Assembly (NCBI RefSeq): GCF_918698095.1
Contig: NZ_CAKKLY010000004.1
Coordinates: 86,854 to 150,853, forward strand
Direction: 5' to 3'
From: Arthrobacter sp. Bi83
GTDB taxonomy: Bacteria > Actinomycetota > Actinomycetes > Actinomycetales > Micrococcaceae
Length of the DNA stretch: 64,000 nt
The first letter of the stretch is position 1; the number at the start of each line of letters is the position of its first letter. Below, piece after piece: positions 1 to 8,852 of the stretch. The notes under the pieces are model-generated. The model searched no databases. It saw only the letters and a list, made by a program, of their open reading frames with translations, and was not told where the DNA came from. A program made the position numbers and the translations under genes.

Positions 1-840
1 AACGTCGTCCGCCCCGAGCCCCACGAGGATGACCTTCCCGGCGGGTCCGACAGCCTTGATGCCGGAGCGGACGGCCTGCGGGGCGCCGGAGGCGTCGATG
101 AAGGCATCGACGTCCAGGCCTTCGACCGTGTAGGTTTTGGCGTTAAGGGCGTGGGTGGCGCCGTGTTCCAGGGCGAAGGCCAGGCGGTCTTCGGCGACGT
201 CGGTGATGTGGATTTCGGTGGCGCCGTAGGCGCGGGCGGCCTGGGCGGCGATGATGCCGATCGGGCCGGCGCCGGCGATCAGGACCCGGCTGCCGGGCTT
301 GATGCCGGCCCGTTCGCAGGCCCAGAGTCCGACGGAGAGCGGTTCGATAAGGGCGGCTGCCTCATCGCTGACGCTGACCGGGATGTCGTAGGCGAAGTCG
401 CTCTGGATGGTCACGTATTCGGCGAACGCGCCGTCGATCGGCGGGGTGGCGTAAAACTCGATGTCCGGGCAGAGGTTGTACCGGCCGGCCTTGCACTGCT
501 TGCATGTCCGGCAGGGCCGCTGGGGTTCGACGGCGACCCGCTTGCCGATGCGGGCAGCGTCGACGGCGCTTCCGACGGCGGCGATCCGACCGGAGAGTTC
601 GTGGCCGAGGATGAGCGGGTGGTCCACCACGTAATCGCCGATCCGGCCGTGCTCGTAGTAGTGCACGTCGCTGCCGCAGACGCCGACGGCGGCTACCTGG
701 ACCAGGACCTGATCGGCCTCCAGTTGCGGAACGGGCAAGGTTTCCATGGCCATGTCTCCCTGGCGCTTCAGGACGGAAGCGCGCATCGTGGCGGGCACGT
801 CCGTGCTAGGGGTGACGGTCTGGGCGGTGGGTGTTGTCAT
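1..840 (-). CDS. Zinc-dependent polyol (sorbitol/xylitol-type) dehydrogenase, 3' end beyond the window
   Basis: Seen: an open frame of 280 codons starts with ATG at 840 and runs off the left edge. The catalytic-zinc motif CGSDVHYYEHG has Cys55, followed by the His80-Glu81 pair (GHE). Four cysteines at about 110, 113, 116 and 124 form the structural-zinc lobe. A Rossmann GAGPIG motif lies at about 190-195. Family knowledge: this is the medium-chain dehydrogenase family, sorbitol/xylitol branch, which oxidises a polyol to a ketose with NAD+ in the cytoplasm. It is the last visible gene of the ABC-transporter operon, 39 bases after the second permease, so it probably oxidises the imported polyol. 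The substrate cannot be fixed from sequence; L-iditol, xylitol and D-arabitol are alternatives. The C-terminal part is missing because the window ends. Confidence 0.9.
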   Translation of the reverse strand, partial: MTTPTAQTVTPSTDVPATMRASVLKRQGDMAMETLPVPQLEADQVLVQVAAVGVCGSDVHYYEHGRIGDYVVDHPLILGHELSGRIAAVGSAVDAARIGKRVAVEPQRPCRTCKQCKAGRYNLCPDIEFYATPPIDGAFAEYVTIQSDFAYDIPVSVSDEAAALIEPLSVGLWACERAGIKPGSRVLIAGAGPIGIIAAQAARAYGATEIHITDVAEDRLAFALEHGATHALNAKTYTVEGLDVDAFIDASGAPQAVRSGIKAVGPAGKVILVGLGADDV

Positions 841-879
841 CGAAGTAATCCTCTGCGAATCGAAAGTGGGGGTGGCCGG

Positions 880-1821
880 TTATTTGACGGCGCCGAGTGA
901 GAGGCCCTGGACGAGTTTGTCCTGGGCGGCGAAGCCGGCGAAGAGTACCGGGAGGGAGATGACGACGGCGGCGGCGCAGACTTTGGCGAGGAACAGTCCC
1001 TGGCTGGAGACGAAGCCGGTGAGGAAGACCGGGGCGGTGCCGGCGATGACGCCGGTGAGGACGCGGGCCAGGAGCAGTTCGTTCCAGCTGAAGATGAAGC
1101 AGATCAGGGCGGTCGCGGCGATGCCGGGCATGGCCACGGGGGCGATGATCGTGCGGAGTATCAGCAGCAGGCCGGCGCCGTCGATCTCGGCGGCCTCGAG
1201 CATTTCCACCGGTACTTCGGCGAGGAAGGAGCGCATCATCCAGACCGCGATGGGCAGGTTCATCGAGGTGTACATCAGGACCAGGAACCAGATGTTGTCC
1301 AGGGCGCCGGTGCTTTTGGCGAACAGGTAGAGCGGCAGGATCGCGGCGACGACCGGCATCATCTTGGTGGAGAGGAAGAAGAACATCACGTCCGTCCACT
1401 TTTTCACCGGCCGGATCGAGAGGGCGTAGGCGGCCGGGATGGCCAGGACCAGGACCAGGACGGTGGAGAGGATCGAGGCGGTGGCGGAGTTGATCAGCGG
1501 CGGCCAGGGGCTCACGCCGGAGCTGGCGCCGAAGAACTCCTTGTACGCGTCCAGGGTGAGGTTGGCCGCGATCGAGGGCGGGTTGGTGGCGGCGTCGGTT
1601 TCGGAGTGGAAGGACGTCAGGATCATCCACAGGACCGGGGTGGCGAAGAGCAGCGCCAGCAGCCAGGCCGCGATGCCGGCGGCGGTGTTGTTCCGGGTCG
1701 GGTCCATCCGGGACTTGCCCCGGCCGGACTTTCCGAATCCGCGGCGGGTGCCGGTGGCGTTCGGGCCTGTTACAGGGCTGCGGGGTGTGCTTTGGGATGT
1801 GGCGGGGGTGAGGGTGCTCAT
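880..1821 (-). CDS. Carbohydrate ABC transporter permease, MalG type
   Basis: Inner-membrane subunit of a CUT1-family sugar/polyol importer, 313 residues from the ATG at 1821. A longer open frame exists upstream, but this ATG overlaps the stop of the preceding permease gene as ATGA, the usual coupled start. Seen: a Ser/Pro/Arg-rich cytoplasmic N-terminus, then about six hydrophobic segments. The region around AAEIDGAG...APVAMPGIAAT matches the EAA loop that contacts the ATPase. No ATP-binding subunit is visible nearby, so a shared MsiK-type ATPase elsewhere is likely, as is common for actinobacterial CUT1 systems (inference). Confidence 0.93.
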   Translation of the reverse strand: MSTLTPATSQSTPRSPVTGPNATGTRRGFGKSGRGKSRMDPTRNNTAAGIAAWLLALLFATPVLWMILTSFHSETDAATNPPSIAANLTLDAYKEFFGASSGVSPWPPLINSATASILSTVLVLVLAIPAAYALSIRPVKKWTDVMFFFLSTKMMPVVAAILPLYLFAKSTGALDNIWFLVLMYTSMNLPIAVWMMRSFLAEVPVEMLEAAEIDGAGLLLILRTIIAPVAMPGIAATALICFIFSWNELLLARVLTGVIAGTAPVFLTGFVSSQGLFLAKVCAAAVVISLPVLFAGFAAQDKLVQGLSLGAVK

Positions 1822-2786
1822 CGTGCTGCCTCCTTCTTGAAGAGCGAGAATACGGTGCGCAGGGCGAAGGTGGCCACGATGATGGTGCCGATGACCACCA
1901 CGACGCCGGCGGCGGAGGCCAGGCCGTATTCGTTGGCGAAGTAGAACGTCTGGTAGATCGCGTAGGGCAGGTTCGCGGTGCCCAGGCCGCCGGAGGTGAG
2001 GGTGAAGACGGCGTCGAAGTTCTGCACGATGTAGATTGCGCCGAGCAGCCCGCCGAGTTCCAGGTACTGGCGCAGGTGCGGGAGGGTCAGGTGCCGGAAA
2101 ATAGCCCAGGAGGTGGCGCCGTCCATCTGCGCGGCTTCGACGGTGTCCATCGGCCGGGACTGCAGCCCGGCGAGCAGGATCAGCATCATGAACGGGGTCC
2201 ACTGCCAGACCAGGGAGACGATCACGGCGGCCAGCGGTGCCTGGGACAGGAGGTCCGGCTGCGGCGGGGTGTCGGAGCCGAACAGGGACCAGATCCAGGT
2301 CAGGGCGCCGTTGATCAGCCCGTACGTCGGGTTCAGCAGGGCGTGCTTCCAGATCAGGGCAGCGGCCACCGGGACCACCAGGAACGGGGCGATCAGCAGG
2401 GTCCGGGCCAGGCCGCGGCCGATGAACTTCTTATCCAGCAGCAGCGCCAGTCCGAGGCCGATGACCAGGCTGGCCAGGACCACCGAGACGGTCAGGAGGA
2501 TGGTGGTGAAGATCGCCTGGCGCAGGTCCGCGTTGGTCAGGACCTGGAGGTAGTTTTCCAGGCCGGCGAATCCGGTCTGGTCCGGGCGGAGGCTGTTCCA
2601 GTTCAGGAACGAGATGACCAGCGTCACCACAAACGGCAGCTGGGTGACGATGATGAGGAAGATCAGGGCCGGCAGCAGCGGCGCACGCCGTGCCCAGGCC
2701 AGAGCGCGTTCACGTGATCTGGCGGTCTTGGATGGTTTGGGTGCGCTGTGCCCGGAACGGGGAAGGCGCGCTGTTTCGGTAGTCAT
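1818..2786 (-). CDS. Carbohydrate ABC transporter permease, MalF type
   Basis: Membrane partner of the MalG-type permease in a sugar/polyol importer, 322 residues. Seen: a basic N-terminus, about six transmembrane segments, and the EAA-loop signature EAAQMDGATSWAIFRHLTLP near residues 218-237. An AGGAG-like ribosome site lies just upstream of the ATG. Its stop overlaps the next permease start by four bases. A hairpin at 2808-2828 separates it from the binding-protein gene, which should be the more strongly expressed gene of the operon. Confidence 0.93.
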   Translation of the reverse strand: MTTETARLPRSGHSAPKPSKTARSRERALAWARRAPLLPALIFLIIVTQLPFVVTLVISFLNWNSLRPDQTGFAGLENYLQVLTNADLRQAIFTTILLTVSVVLASLVIGLGLALLLDKKFIGRGLARTLLIAPFLVVPVAAALIWKHALLNPTYGLINGALTWIWSLFGSDTPPQPDLLSQAPLAAVIVSLVWQWTPFMMLILLAGLQSRPMDTVEAAQMDGATSWAIFRHLTLPHLRQYLELGGLLGAIYIVQNFDAVFTLTSGGLGTANLPYAIYQTFYFANEYGLASAAGVVVVIGTIIVATFALRTVFSLFKKEAAR

Positions 2787-2807
2787 GATGCTCTCCTGCG
2801 GTCCCGC

Positions 2808-2828
2808 GGCCCGCCCGTCAGGCGGGCC
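2808..2828 (-). terminator. Intercistronic hairpin between binding protein and permease genes
   Basis: Perfect 8-bp GC-only stem, GGCCCGCC at 2808-2815 and GGCGGGCC at 2821-2828, with a five-base loop. There is no T tract. Such hairpins between a solute-binding gene and its permeases commonly stabilise the upstream mRNA or attenuate downstream transcription (inference for this case). Confidence 0.6.
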
Positions 2829-2865
2829 ACGGAACCGGTTGGTGGATGATTACTTCGTGTACTGG

Positions 2866-4215
2866 TTACTTCTTGTACTTGTCGCCGATTTTTTGTGCGG
2901 CGTCCTGGCCCTTGGCCAGAGCGTCTGAGACACTGCCCTGGCCGGCGATGGCGGAGCTGACACCCTGGGAGACCGTGGTGCCCAGATCAGCGAATTCGGG
3001 GATCCCGACGAACTGGATGCCCACGACGGGGCGTTCCTGCACTCCGGGGTTCTTCGGGTCCGCGTTCTCAATCGCTGAGCGTTCGGCCTTGAAGAACGGG
3101 GCCGCCTTTTGGAACTCGGCGTTCTCGTAGGTGGAGATGCGCTTGCCGGATGGGACCTTCGCCCAGCCGAGCTTGGAGGCGACCAGTTCCTCGTACTTCT
3201 TCGAACTGGCCCAGGCGATGAACTTGCCGGCAGCGTCCTGCTTCTTCGACGCAGCCTGGACACCCCAGGACCAGGTCCACAGCCAGCCGGAGGACTTCGT
3301 GTTCTTCACCGGGGCCTGGGCGTAACCGATCTTGCCCTTCACCGGGGACGCGTCCGCTTCCAGGGCACCGGCGGCGGACGTCGCGTCGTACCACATGGCG
3401 ACCTTGGACTGGCTCATGTTGTTCAGGCACTCGGTGAACCCGGCCTGCGCGGCCCCCGCCTCACCGTGCTCCCGCACCAGCTTCGTGTAAAACTCGGTCG
3501 CCGCGGTGAATTCGGGGGCGTTGACCTTCGCGTTCCAGTCCTTATCGAACCAGGTCCCGCCGAACGTGTTCACCACCGTGGTCAACGGCGCGAAGACCTG
3601 GCCCCAGCCCGGCTGCCCGCGCAGGCAGATGCCCTTCATCCCCGCAGCCGCACCGTCCGCCTTCGCCGCGAGGTCAGCAACCTGGTCCCACGTGGGCTTC
3701 TCGGGCATGGTCAGGCCCTTGGCGTCGAAGATGTCCTTGCGGTACATCAGGAAGGAAGACTCCCCGTAAAACGGCTCCCCGTACAGCTTGCCGTCCTTGC
3801 CCGTGAGGGAGGCGGTGTAGGCCGGAAGGATGTCGCCCTGGTTGAACTGGGCATCCTTCGCGACATTGTCCAGCGGCGCCAGCCAGTTGTTCGCGGAATA
3901 GAAGGGGATCTCGTAGTTCGAGAGGGACGCAACATCGTACTGGCCGGCCTGGCTGGAGAACTCCTGGCTGATCTTGGCCCGGACATCATTTTCCGGCAAC
4001 ACCGTGTAGTTCACCTTGATGCCGGTGTCCTTGGTGAAGTTATCCGCCGTCAGCCGCTGCAGGTCCTCCATCTGCGGATTGTTCACCATCAGGACGTTAA
4101 TGCTGTTCTGATCACCGGCAGCCGTGCCGCCACCGGCACCGGAGCAGGCCGAAGCGGACAGGACCAGGCAAACTGCTCCGGCGGCCAGTGAGGCAGCGCG
4201 CATTTTTGAGCGCAT
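2866..4215 (-). CDS. ABC transporter extracellular solute-binding lipoprotein
   Basis: Membrane-anchored sugar/polyol-binding protein of the importer, 449 residues. Seen: a lipoprotein signal peptide with lipobox LSASAC (Cys24) followed by a Gly/Ser-rich linker. The mature region has the family-1/MalE-like layout: an INVLMVN strand near residue 38, a conserved DVASLSNYEIPFY segment, and tryptophan-rich C-terminal segments. AAAGGAG lies upstream of the ATG at 4215. It is the first gene of the operon, divergent from the AraC regulator, which probably senses the same substrate. The closest functional class is the polyol (sorbitol/mannitol) binders, because a polyol dehydrogenase ends the visible operon. 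Confidence 0.93.
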   Translation of the reverse strand: MRSKMRAASLAAGAVCLVLSASACSGAGGGTAAGDQNSINVLMVNNPQMEDLQRLTADNFTKDTGIKVNYTVLPENDVRAKISQEFSSQAGQYDVASLSNYEIPFYSANNWLAPLDNVAKDAQFNQGDILPAYTASLTGKDGKLYGEPFYGESSFLMYRKDIFDAKGLTMPEKPTWDQVADLAAKADGAAAGMKGICLRGQPGWGQVFAPLTTVVNTFGGTWFDKDWNAKVNAPEFTAATEFYTKLVREHGEAGAAQAGFTECLNNMSQSKVAMWYDATSAAGALEADASPVKGKIGYAQAPVKNTKSSGWLWTWSWGVQAASKKQDAAGKFIAWASSKKYEELVASKLGWAKVPSGKRISTYENAEFQKAAPFFKAERSAIENADPKNPGVQERPVVGIQFVGIPEFADLGTTVSQGVSSAIAGQGSVSDALAKGQDAAQKIGDKYKK

Positions 4216-4490
4216 TAAGGACTCCTTTGTTCTTCATGGGGGTGCACAGTCACCACACTCCAACTGCTGTGTCGAAGGATCGGACTGGAGCGAGGCCTGG
4301 GACCGGGAATCCGATGTGCCGCGCTGATGTTCCTCAACATTAGGCTTGTGGGACAGGGCACAACTAGCGTCTTGGTTGCCACTTTCTGATACTAATTTTC
4401 CCAAGACGATGCTCGATGTAGGGGCTAACCTTGGGGAAGGCGCCCGTGGCGCTGTCCTTATTTCATAGAGTGAAGGCACGGGGAACGACC
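4216..4490. promoter_or_regulatory. Divergent control region between the transporter operon and the AraC gene
   Basis: 275 bases without a gene. An inverted pair TCTTGG (4370-4375) and CCAAGA (4401-4406) flanks an AT-rich core, in a region of otherwise high GC. It could be a regulator site, but I cannot assign reliable -35/-10 boxes. Confidence 0.35.
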
Positions 4491-5417
4491 ATGAGCGCTG
4501 CAGATCCGAGCGACGGCGCAGCCGCAAGGCTTGCCGAACGACTGCTGGGCATGCGCGCCAACCGGGAAGTCATTCCGGCCGATCCGAACCATTCGGTCCG
4601 GTGGCACGAGCATGACTATCCCAGTCCGCTGGCACGCTGGAACTACCATCCCGAATACGAGATCCACCTGATCCGGAAAGGCACCGGAAAATTCATTGTG
4701 GGAGACCACATCGGCACGTTTGAGGCCGGTCAGGTGTCCCTGGTGGGAGCGGGGCTGCCACACGACTGGGTCAGCGACCTTGAGCCCGGAGAAGTCCTCC
4801 ATGGGCGCGATGCCGTGATCCAGTTTGACGGAAAATGGGTCGAGCAAGCAGCTTCGATTGTTCCGGAAATGGCCGAGATCAAACCCCTGCTGGAACAGTC
4901 CGCACGCGGGATCGAATTCCTGGGGAAGTCAGCCCGCAGGGCAGCGACATCCATCGAGGCGATGGGTGCCTCCTCCGGATTGGAGCGGCTTCATCACCTC
5001 CTGGAACTCTTTGCAATTCTTGCTCAGGCACCGCAGGAGGAACGACGCTACCTTGCCGACGAATGGTTCCGGCCCCAGCTGGATGGCCAGGCAGCGGCCG
5101 TGGTGGACATAGTCCTCGAATACGTTTTCAGCAATCATGCCGGCAGCGTCAAGATGTCCGAAGCGGCGGCGCTGGTGGGAATGTCCGAGCCGACGTTCTC
5201 GAAATACTTCAAACGTGCCACCGGCCAGAACTTCAGTGGCCTCGTCCGCAAACTCCGTCTGGCCCATGCACGGAGGCTCCTTGAGCGCAGCGACCAAGCC
5301 ATCTCCGACATCTGCTACGAAGTGGGCTTCTCGAACCTGTCCAATTTCAACCGGCATTTCCTCAACGATGCCGGTGAAACTCCCCGGCACTACCGCCAAC
5401 GAGTCCAGAGTGGCTGA
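4491..5417 (+). CDS. AraC-family transcriptional regulator
   Basis: Sugar-responsive regulator of about 308 residues from the ATG at 4491. In-frame upstream starts (TTG 4431, GTG) are possible but add residues that do not resemble the family. Seen: an N-terminal cupin-like sensor, with RWHEHDYPSPLARWNYHPEYEIH and later GTFEAGQVSLVGAGLPHDW. A C-terminal double helix-turn-helix of about 100 residues carries MSEAAALVGMSEPTFSKYFKRATG and the signature ISDICYEVGFSNLSNFNRHF. It is divergent from the binding-protein gene and probably activates that operon (inference). The neighbouring LacI gene is convergent and belongs to another unit. Confidence 0.9.
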   Translation: MSAADPSDGAAARLAERLLGMRANREVIPADPNHSVRWHEHDYPSPLARWNYHPEYEIHLIRKGTGKFIVGDHIGTFEAGQVSLVGAGLPHDWVSDLEPGEVLHGRDAVIQFDGKWVEQAASIVPEMAEIKPLLEQSARGIEFLGKSARRAATSIEAMGASSGLERLHHLLELFAILAQAPQEERRYLADEWFRPQLDGQAAAVVDIVLEYVFSNHAGSVKMSEAAALVGMSEPTFSKYFKRATGQNFSGLVRKLRLAHARRLLERSDQAISDICYEVGFSNLSNFNRHFLNDAGETPRHYRQRVQSG

Positions 5418-5478
5418 GCCGCCGCACGGGAGCCTGCGAGATACCGAGCCCTGACGGTCCCGGTGCGGAACTTATCAG

Positions 5479-6519
5479 TCACACCGTAACTGCCGCCGTC
5501 GAGGCCCTAATGACCAGTTCCGGCTCCACCAGCATTGTTCTTAACGGCGCCGACGGATCCTTCATGCGGTCCAGCAGTGCCTTTGCAGCCCCGGCCCCGA
5601 CCTCCTCGTTGCGGCCGTCGACCGTGGTGAGCCGCAGCAGGTTGGCCGACGCCAAAGGCGAATTGTCGTAACCGATGAGGGACAGGTCCTCGGGTATACG
5701 CCGACCCCTGTCGCGGGCGGCGCCGGCTGCACCGAGCGCCATGGTGTCGTTGGCCGCAAAAATTGCTGTGAGCGATGGGTTCTGATCCAGCAGCTTCAGC
5801 GATGCCTGGTAGCCATCGGACTCCATTGTGAGTCCTTGGCCCTCCTTGATATGAGGCCGCAGTCCGTTTTCACGCATGGCGGCTTCGTACCCTTGCGCGC
5901 GTAAACGGGCGGCGCCTCCGCCGCCGGTGACGTGCCCGATTTCCCTGTGGCCCAGTCCGACCAGGTGCTCGACGGCGAGCCGGCTCCCCACCAGATCGTC
6001 ATTGGCCACGACGTCGGCCCCCGGAACGGGAATGTCACGGTTGCCGGCGACAACCGCAGGAACGTCGAGAGCCGCGAACATCTCCTCCGATGGTTCGGTT
6101 GCGATCACGATGCCATCCACACGCAGTGACATGAGACCATCCACGGGTGTCCGGTCCAGGTGGGCATTGAAGGAGGGATCGGCGACGGCAACGCGGAACC
6201 CCAGCGGCGCAAATTGCTCGTGCAGACCTGACAACAGCCCTACGAACCAGAGGTTCCGGTAATCATCAAGGACAACACCAATGGTGCGCGATCTGTTACC
6301 GGCCAGCGTCGCGGCAGCGCGATTCGGACGGTAGTTCAGCCGTTCGATAGCCTCCTCAACCGCAGCCCGCCGCGCAGGGGAGACACCAGGCGCACCGCGC
6401 AGCACCAAGGAGACCAGGGACTTTGATACCCCGGCCGCGGAGGCCACGTCGTAAATGTTCGGGCGTCTGGCACCGGTTTCCTGCGTCACCCTGCCATTGT
6501 CACCCATGACACAGGACAT
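5479..6519 (-). CDS. LacI-family transcriptional repressor
   Basis: 346 residues. Seen: an N-terminal helix-turn-helix and hinge (NIYDVASAAGVSKSLVSLVL, then RLNYRPNRAAATLA), followed by a periplasmic-binding-like effector domain with TIGVVLDDYRNLWF and GYDNSPLASANLLRLTTVD. It is divergent from the dehydrogenase/isomerase pair. The palindrome at 6562-6573 sits just downstream of the promoter for those genes, so it most likely represses them until a sugar or inositol-like ligand appears. A few residues ahead of the DNA-binding domain are non-homologous, so a start slightly downstream is possible. Confidence 0.92.
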   Translation of the reverse strand: MSCVMGDNGRVTQETGARRPNIYDVASAAGVSKSLVSLVLRGAPGVSPARRAAVEEAIERLNYRPNRAAATLAGNRSRTIGVVLDDYRNLWFVGLLSGLHEQFAPLGFRVAVADPSFNAHLDRTPVDGLMSLRVDGIVIATEPSEEMFAALDVPAVVAGNRDIPVPGADVVANDDLVGSRLAVEHLVGLGHREIGHVTGGGGAARLRAQGYEAAMRENGLRPHIKEGQGLTMESDGYQASLKLLDQNPSLTAIFAANDTMALGAAGAARDRGRRIPEDLSLIGYDNSPLASANLLRLTTVDGRNEEVGAGAAKALLDRMKDPSAPLRTMLVEPELVIRASTAAVTV

Positions 6520-6527
6520 TCGATAGA

Positions 6528-6556
6528 TTGACAGGACAAAGTTCCGGTCCTATCGT
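6528..6556 (+). promoter_or_regulatory. Sigma-70-type promoter of the dehydrogenase/isomerase operon
   Basis: TTGACA at 6528-6533 and TATCGT at 6551-6556 with a 17-base spacer, close to the consensus for the housekeeping sigma factor. Transcription would start near 6563, inside the operator. Confidence 0.7.
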
Positions 6557-6561
6557 GTTTC

Positions 6562-6573
6562 TGGAGCGCTCCA
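6562..6573. promoter_or_regulatory. LacI-family operator palindrome
   Basis: Perfect 12-bp palindrome TGGAGCGCTCCA with the CG centre typical of LacI-family sites. It overlaps the expected transcription start of the promoter at 6528-6556, which fits repression by the adjacent LacI protein. Confidence 0.75.
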
Positions 6574-6642
6574 TTTTTGATTCCATACTGTCGTAGCGGC
6601 TGAGCCGGGCAACGCCCCGGCTAAGTTTCGAAGGAGAAGTTA

Positions 6643-7821
6643 ATGCCCAAAGATCTCGGCATCGCCGTCATAGGTGCAGGCATGGCCGGCAAGGCTCACG
6701 CCGCCGCCTTCCGCACCGCCTCCACGCTCTACAACCCCGTCCTTCCGCCCGTCCGGCTGGTCTCCATCGGTGACGTCAATCCCGAGATTGGGTCAATCGC
6801 AGCACAGCGGTTCGGCTACGAACGCAACGACACGTCGTGGCAGGCCATCGCAGAAGCCGATGATATCGACGTCGTCAGCGTCGTCATCGCCAACTCGCTG
6901 CACCGCGAAGTCGTCGAGGGCCTCCTCGCCGCCGGAAAGCACGTGCTCTGCGAGAAGCCGCTGAGCGACACCCTGGAAGATGCCCGGGCAATGGCCGAAG
7001 CGGCCCGCAACGCTTCGTCCATTGCCCGGATCGGATTCACCTTCCGCCGCACTCCCGGTATCGCGTACATCCGCGACCTGATACGGAACGGAACCCTCGG
7101 CAACGTGCTGCACTTCAGCGGCCGCTACTGGACGGACTACGGCTTCAGCCCCGATGCACCGATGAGCTGGCGCTACAAGGGCGGCCCGGGTTCCGGCGCC
7201 CTGGCCGACGTCGGCTCCCACCTGGCGTACGTCGCCGAATTCCTCTGCGGCGACATCCGCTCGATCAGCGGCGGACGCTTCAGCACCGCCATCGGCAAGC
7301 GTCCCCTCCCCCTCGGCGCCGTCATGGGACACGACCACGCCGCTGTCAGCGACACCTACGAGGCCGTCGAAAACGACGACTATGCAGCCTTCTCCGCCGA
7401 GTTCGACCACGGCTCCGGCGGTTTCGAGGTCTCGCGTGTCGCCGCCGGGCACGCAAACAGCCTCATCTTCGAAGTCTTCTGTGAAAACGGAGCCGCCAGG
7501 TTCGACCAGCGCCGCCCGGCTGAAATCGAACTCTTCCTCAACTCCGGCCCCTCATCCCAAAACGGCTACCGCCAGGTCATCCTCGGCCCCGAACACCCCT
7601 ACCTCGCCGGCGGCCTCGCCATGGACGCCCCCAGCGTCGGCTTCGGCCAGAACGATGCCTTCGGCTACCAGGCCAGAGCCTTCCTCGATGAAGTCGCAGG
7701 CCTCGACGAGGCTTCGTCCCTTCCGCGCTGCGCCACTTTCGATGAAGGCGTGCACAACATGGAACTGCTCGGCGCAGTCGCAGAGTCGGCGCTCGGCTCC
7801 GGAAAGAAGGTAACCCTGTGA
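6643..7821 (+). CDS. Gfo/Idh/MocA-family NAD(P)-dependent oxidoreductase
   Basis: 392-residue cytoplasmic sugar/inositol-type dehydrogenase. Seen: a Rossmann motif VIGAGMAGKAHA at residues 7-18, the family signature CEKPLSDT near 105, and a C-terminal alpha/beta domain with GGPGSGALADVGSHL, whose His is expected at the active site. An AAGGAGAAGTTA ribosome site precedes the ATG. The next gene overlaps by four bases (GTGA), indicating translational coupling. The pair of oxidoreductase and TIM-barrel isomerase is typical of degradation of inositol, 3-keto-glycosides or rare sugars; the exact substrate is not readable. Confidence 0.93.
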   Translation: MPKDLGIAVIGAGMAGKAHAAAFRTASTLYNPVLPPVRLVSIGDVNPEIGSIAAQRFGYERNDTSWQAIAEADDIDVVSVVIANSLHREVVEGLLAAGKHVLCEKPLSDTLEDARAMAEAARNASSIARIGFTFRRTPGIAYIRDLIRNGTLGNVLHFSGRYWTDYGFSPDAPMSWRYKGGPGSGALADVGSHLAYVAEFLCGDIRSISGGRFSTAIGKRPLPLGAVMGHDHAAVSDTYEAVENDDYAAFSAEFDHGSGGFEVSRVAAGHANSLIFEVFCENGAARFDQRRPAEIELFLNSGPSSQNGYRQVILGPEHPYLAGGLAMDAPSVGFGQNDAFGYQARAFLDEVAGLDEASSLPRCATFDEGVHNMELLGAVAESALGSGKKVTL

Positions 7822-8825
7822 AACTCGGCGTCTACAACGCAGTCCTGCACGACCGTCCGCTCCCCGAAGCCCTGAAAGTCATCGCTGACCTGGGACTGAC
7901 GGGTATCGAAGTCAATTCTGGCGGGTTCCTGCCCCCGGTTCACATCCCCACCTTCGACGAGATCCTCGAAAGCGACGCAGCGCGCGATGACTACCTCGCC
8001 ATCTTCGAAGGCACAGGCGTGGCGATCGCCGGGCTGAACTGCAACGGCAATCCCCTGCACCCCAACCGCATCATCGGGGACAAGCACGCCGAAGACATCC
8101 GCCGCTCCATCCGCCTCGCCCACCGCCTCGGACAGGACCGGGTGGTCACGATGTCCGGTCTCCCGGGTGGCGAGCCCGGGGCAACCGTGCCGAACTGGAT
8201 CGTGAACGCCTGGAACTCAGCGGCGCTGGATGTCCTCGACTACCAGTGGGGCGTCGCCGCAGAGTTCTGGAGAGAAACTGACCGGCTTGCCCGCGACCTG
8301 GACGTCAAGGTCGCCTTGGAGCTGCACCCCCAGAACCTCGTGTTCAACCCGGCTGACGTGTACAGGCTCGTGGACCTCACCGGAGCCACCCACGTGGGCG
8401 TTGAGCTCGACGCCTCACACCTTTTCTGGCAGCAAATGGACCCCGTGGCCGTGATCCGCGAACTCGGCCCCCTGGTGTTCCAGGCAGCGGCAAAGGACGT
8501 GCGCGTCAACACCGCAACAGCGGCCGTCTACGGCGTCCTCGACAACCGCTTCCGCCGCCTGTCCCCCGCAGAGAACCGCACCAACCTCGGCGGCGACGAG
8601 TGGGCCAACGAATGGCCCAAGCCGGCCGCGTGGGACTTCGTTGCCCTCGGCAAGGGACACGACGTCGCCTATTGGACCGAATTCCTCCGCGCCCTCCACG
8701 AGGTGGACCCGGACATGCTTGTCAACATCGAACACGAAGACGTCGAGCTCGGCCGCATCGAAGGCCTCGAAGTCGCAGCCAAGGTTCTGAAGGAGGCTGA
8801 CTCCGCTCTGAGCATCTCGGCGTAG
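7818..8825 (+). CDS. Sugar phosphate isomerase/epimerase (AP endonuclease 2-like TIM barrel)
   Basis: 335 residues, GTG start overlapping the upstream stop (GTGA). Seen: the TIM-barrel pattern of the xylose-isomerase-like/IolE family, with LGLTGIEVNSGGF near residue 30, conserved acidic/His strands KVALELHPQNLVF and GVELDASHLFW, and a final VNIEHEDVELGRIEGL. These Glu/Asp/His residues normally bind a divalent metal. It likely isomerises the product of the upstream dehydrogenase. Confidence 0.92.
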   Translation: MKLGVYNAVLHDRPLPEALKVIADLGLTGIEVNSGGFLPPVHIPTFDEILESDAARDDYLAIFEGTGVAIAGLNCNGNPLHPNRIIGDKHAEDIRRSIRLAHRLGQDRVVTMSGLPGGEPGATVPNWIVNAWNSAALDVLDYQWGVAAEFWRETDRLARDLDVKVALELHPQNLVFNPADVYRLVDLTGATHVGVELDASHLFWQQMDPVAVIRELGPLVFQAAAKDVRVNTATAAVYGVLDNRFRRLSPAENRTNLGGDEWANEWPKPAAWDFVALGKGHDVAYWTEFLRALHEVDPDMLVNIEHEDVELGRIEGLEVAAKVLKEADSALSISA

Positions 8826-8833
8826 GAACGTTG

Positions 8834-8852
8834 GGCCGCCGTCACGGCGGCC
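8834..8852 (+). terminator. Hairpin after the dehydrogenase/isomerase operon
   Basis: GGCCGCCG (8834-8841), loop TCA, CGGCGGCC (8845-8852), beginning 8 bases after the stop codon. A strong GC stem without a T run, plausible as an actinobacterial terminator. Confidence 0.6.

Noticed and set aside
151..1330. Plus-strand frames over the left edge
   Set aside because: They are mirror frames of the dehydrogenase and MalG-type permease on the minus strand; their protein patterns (Gly/Asp-rich) resemble no family.
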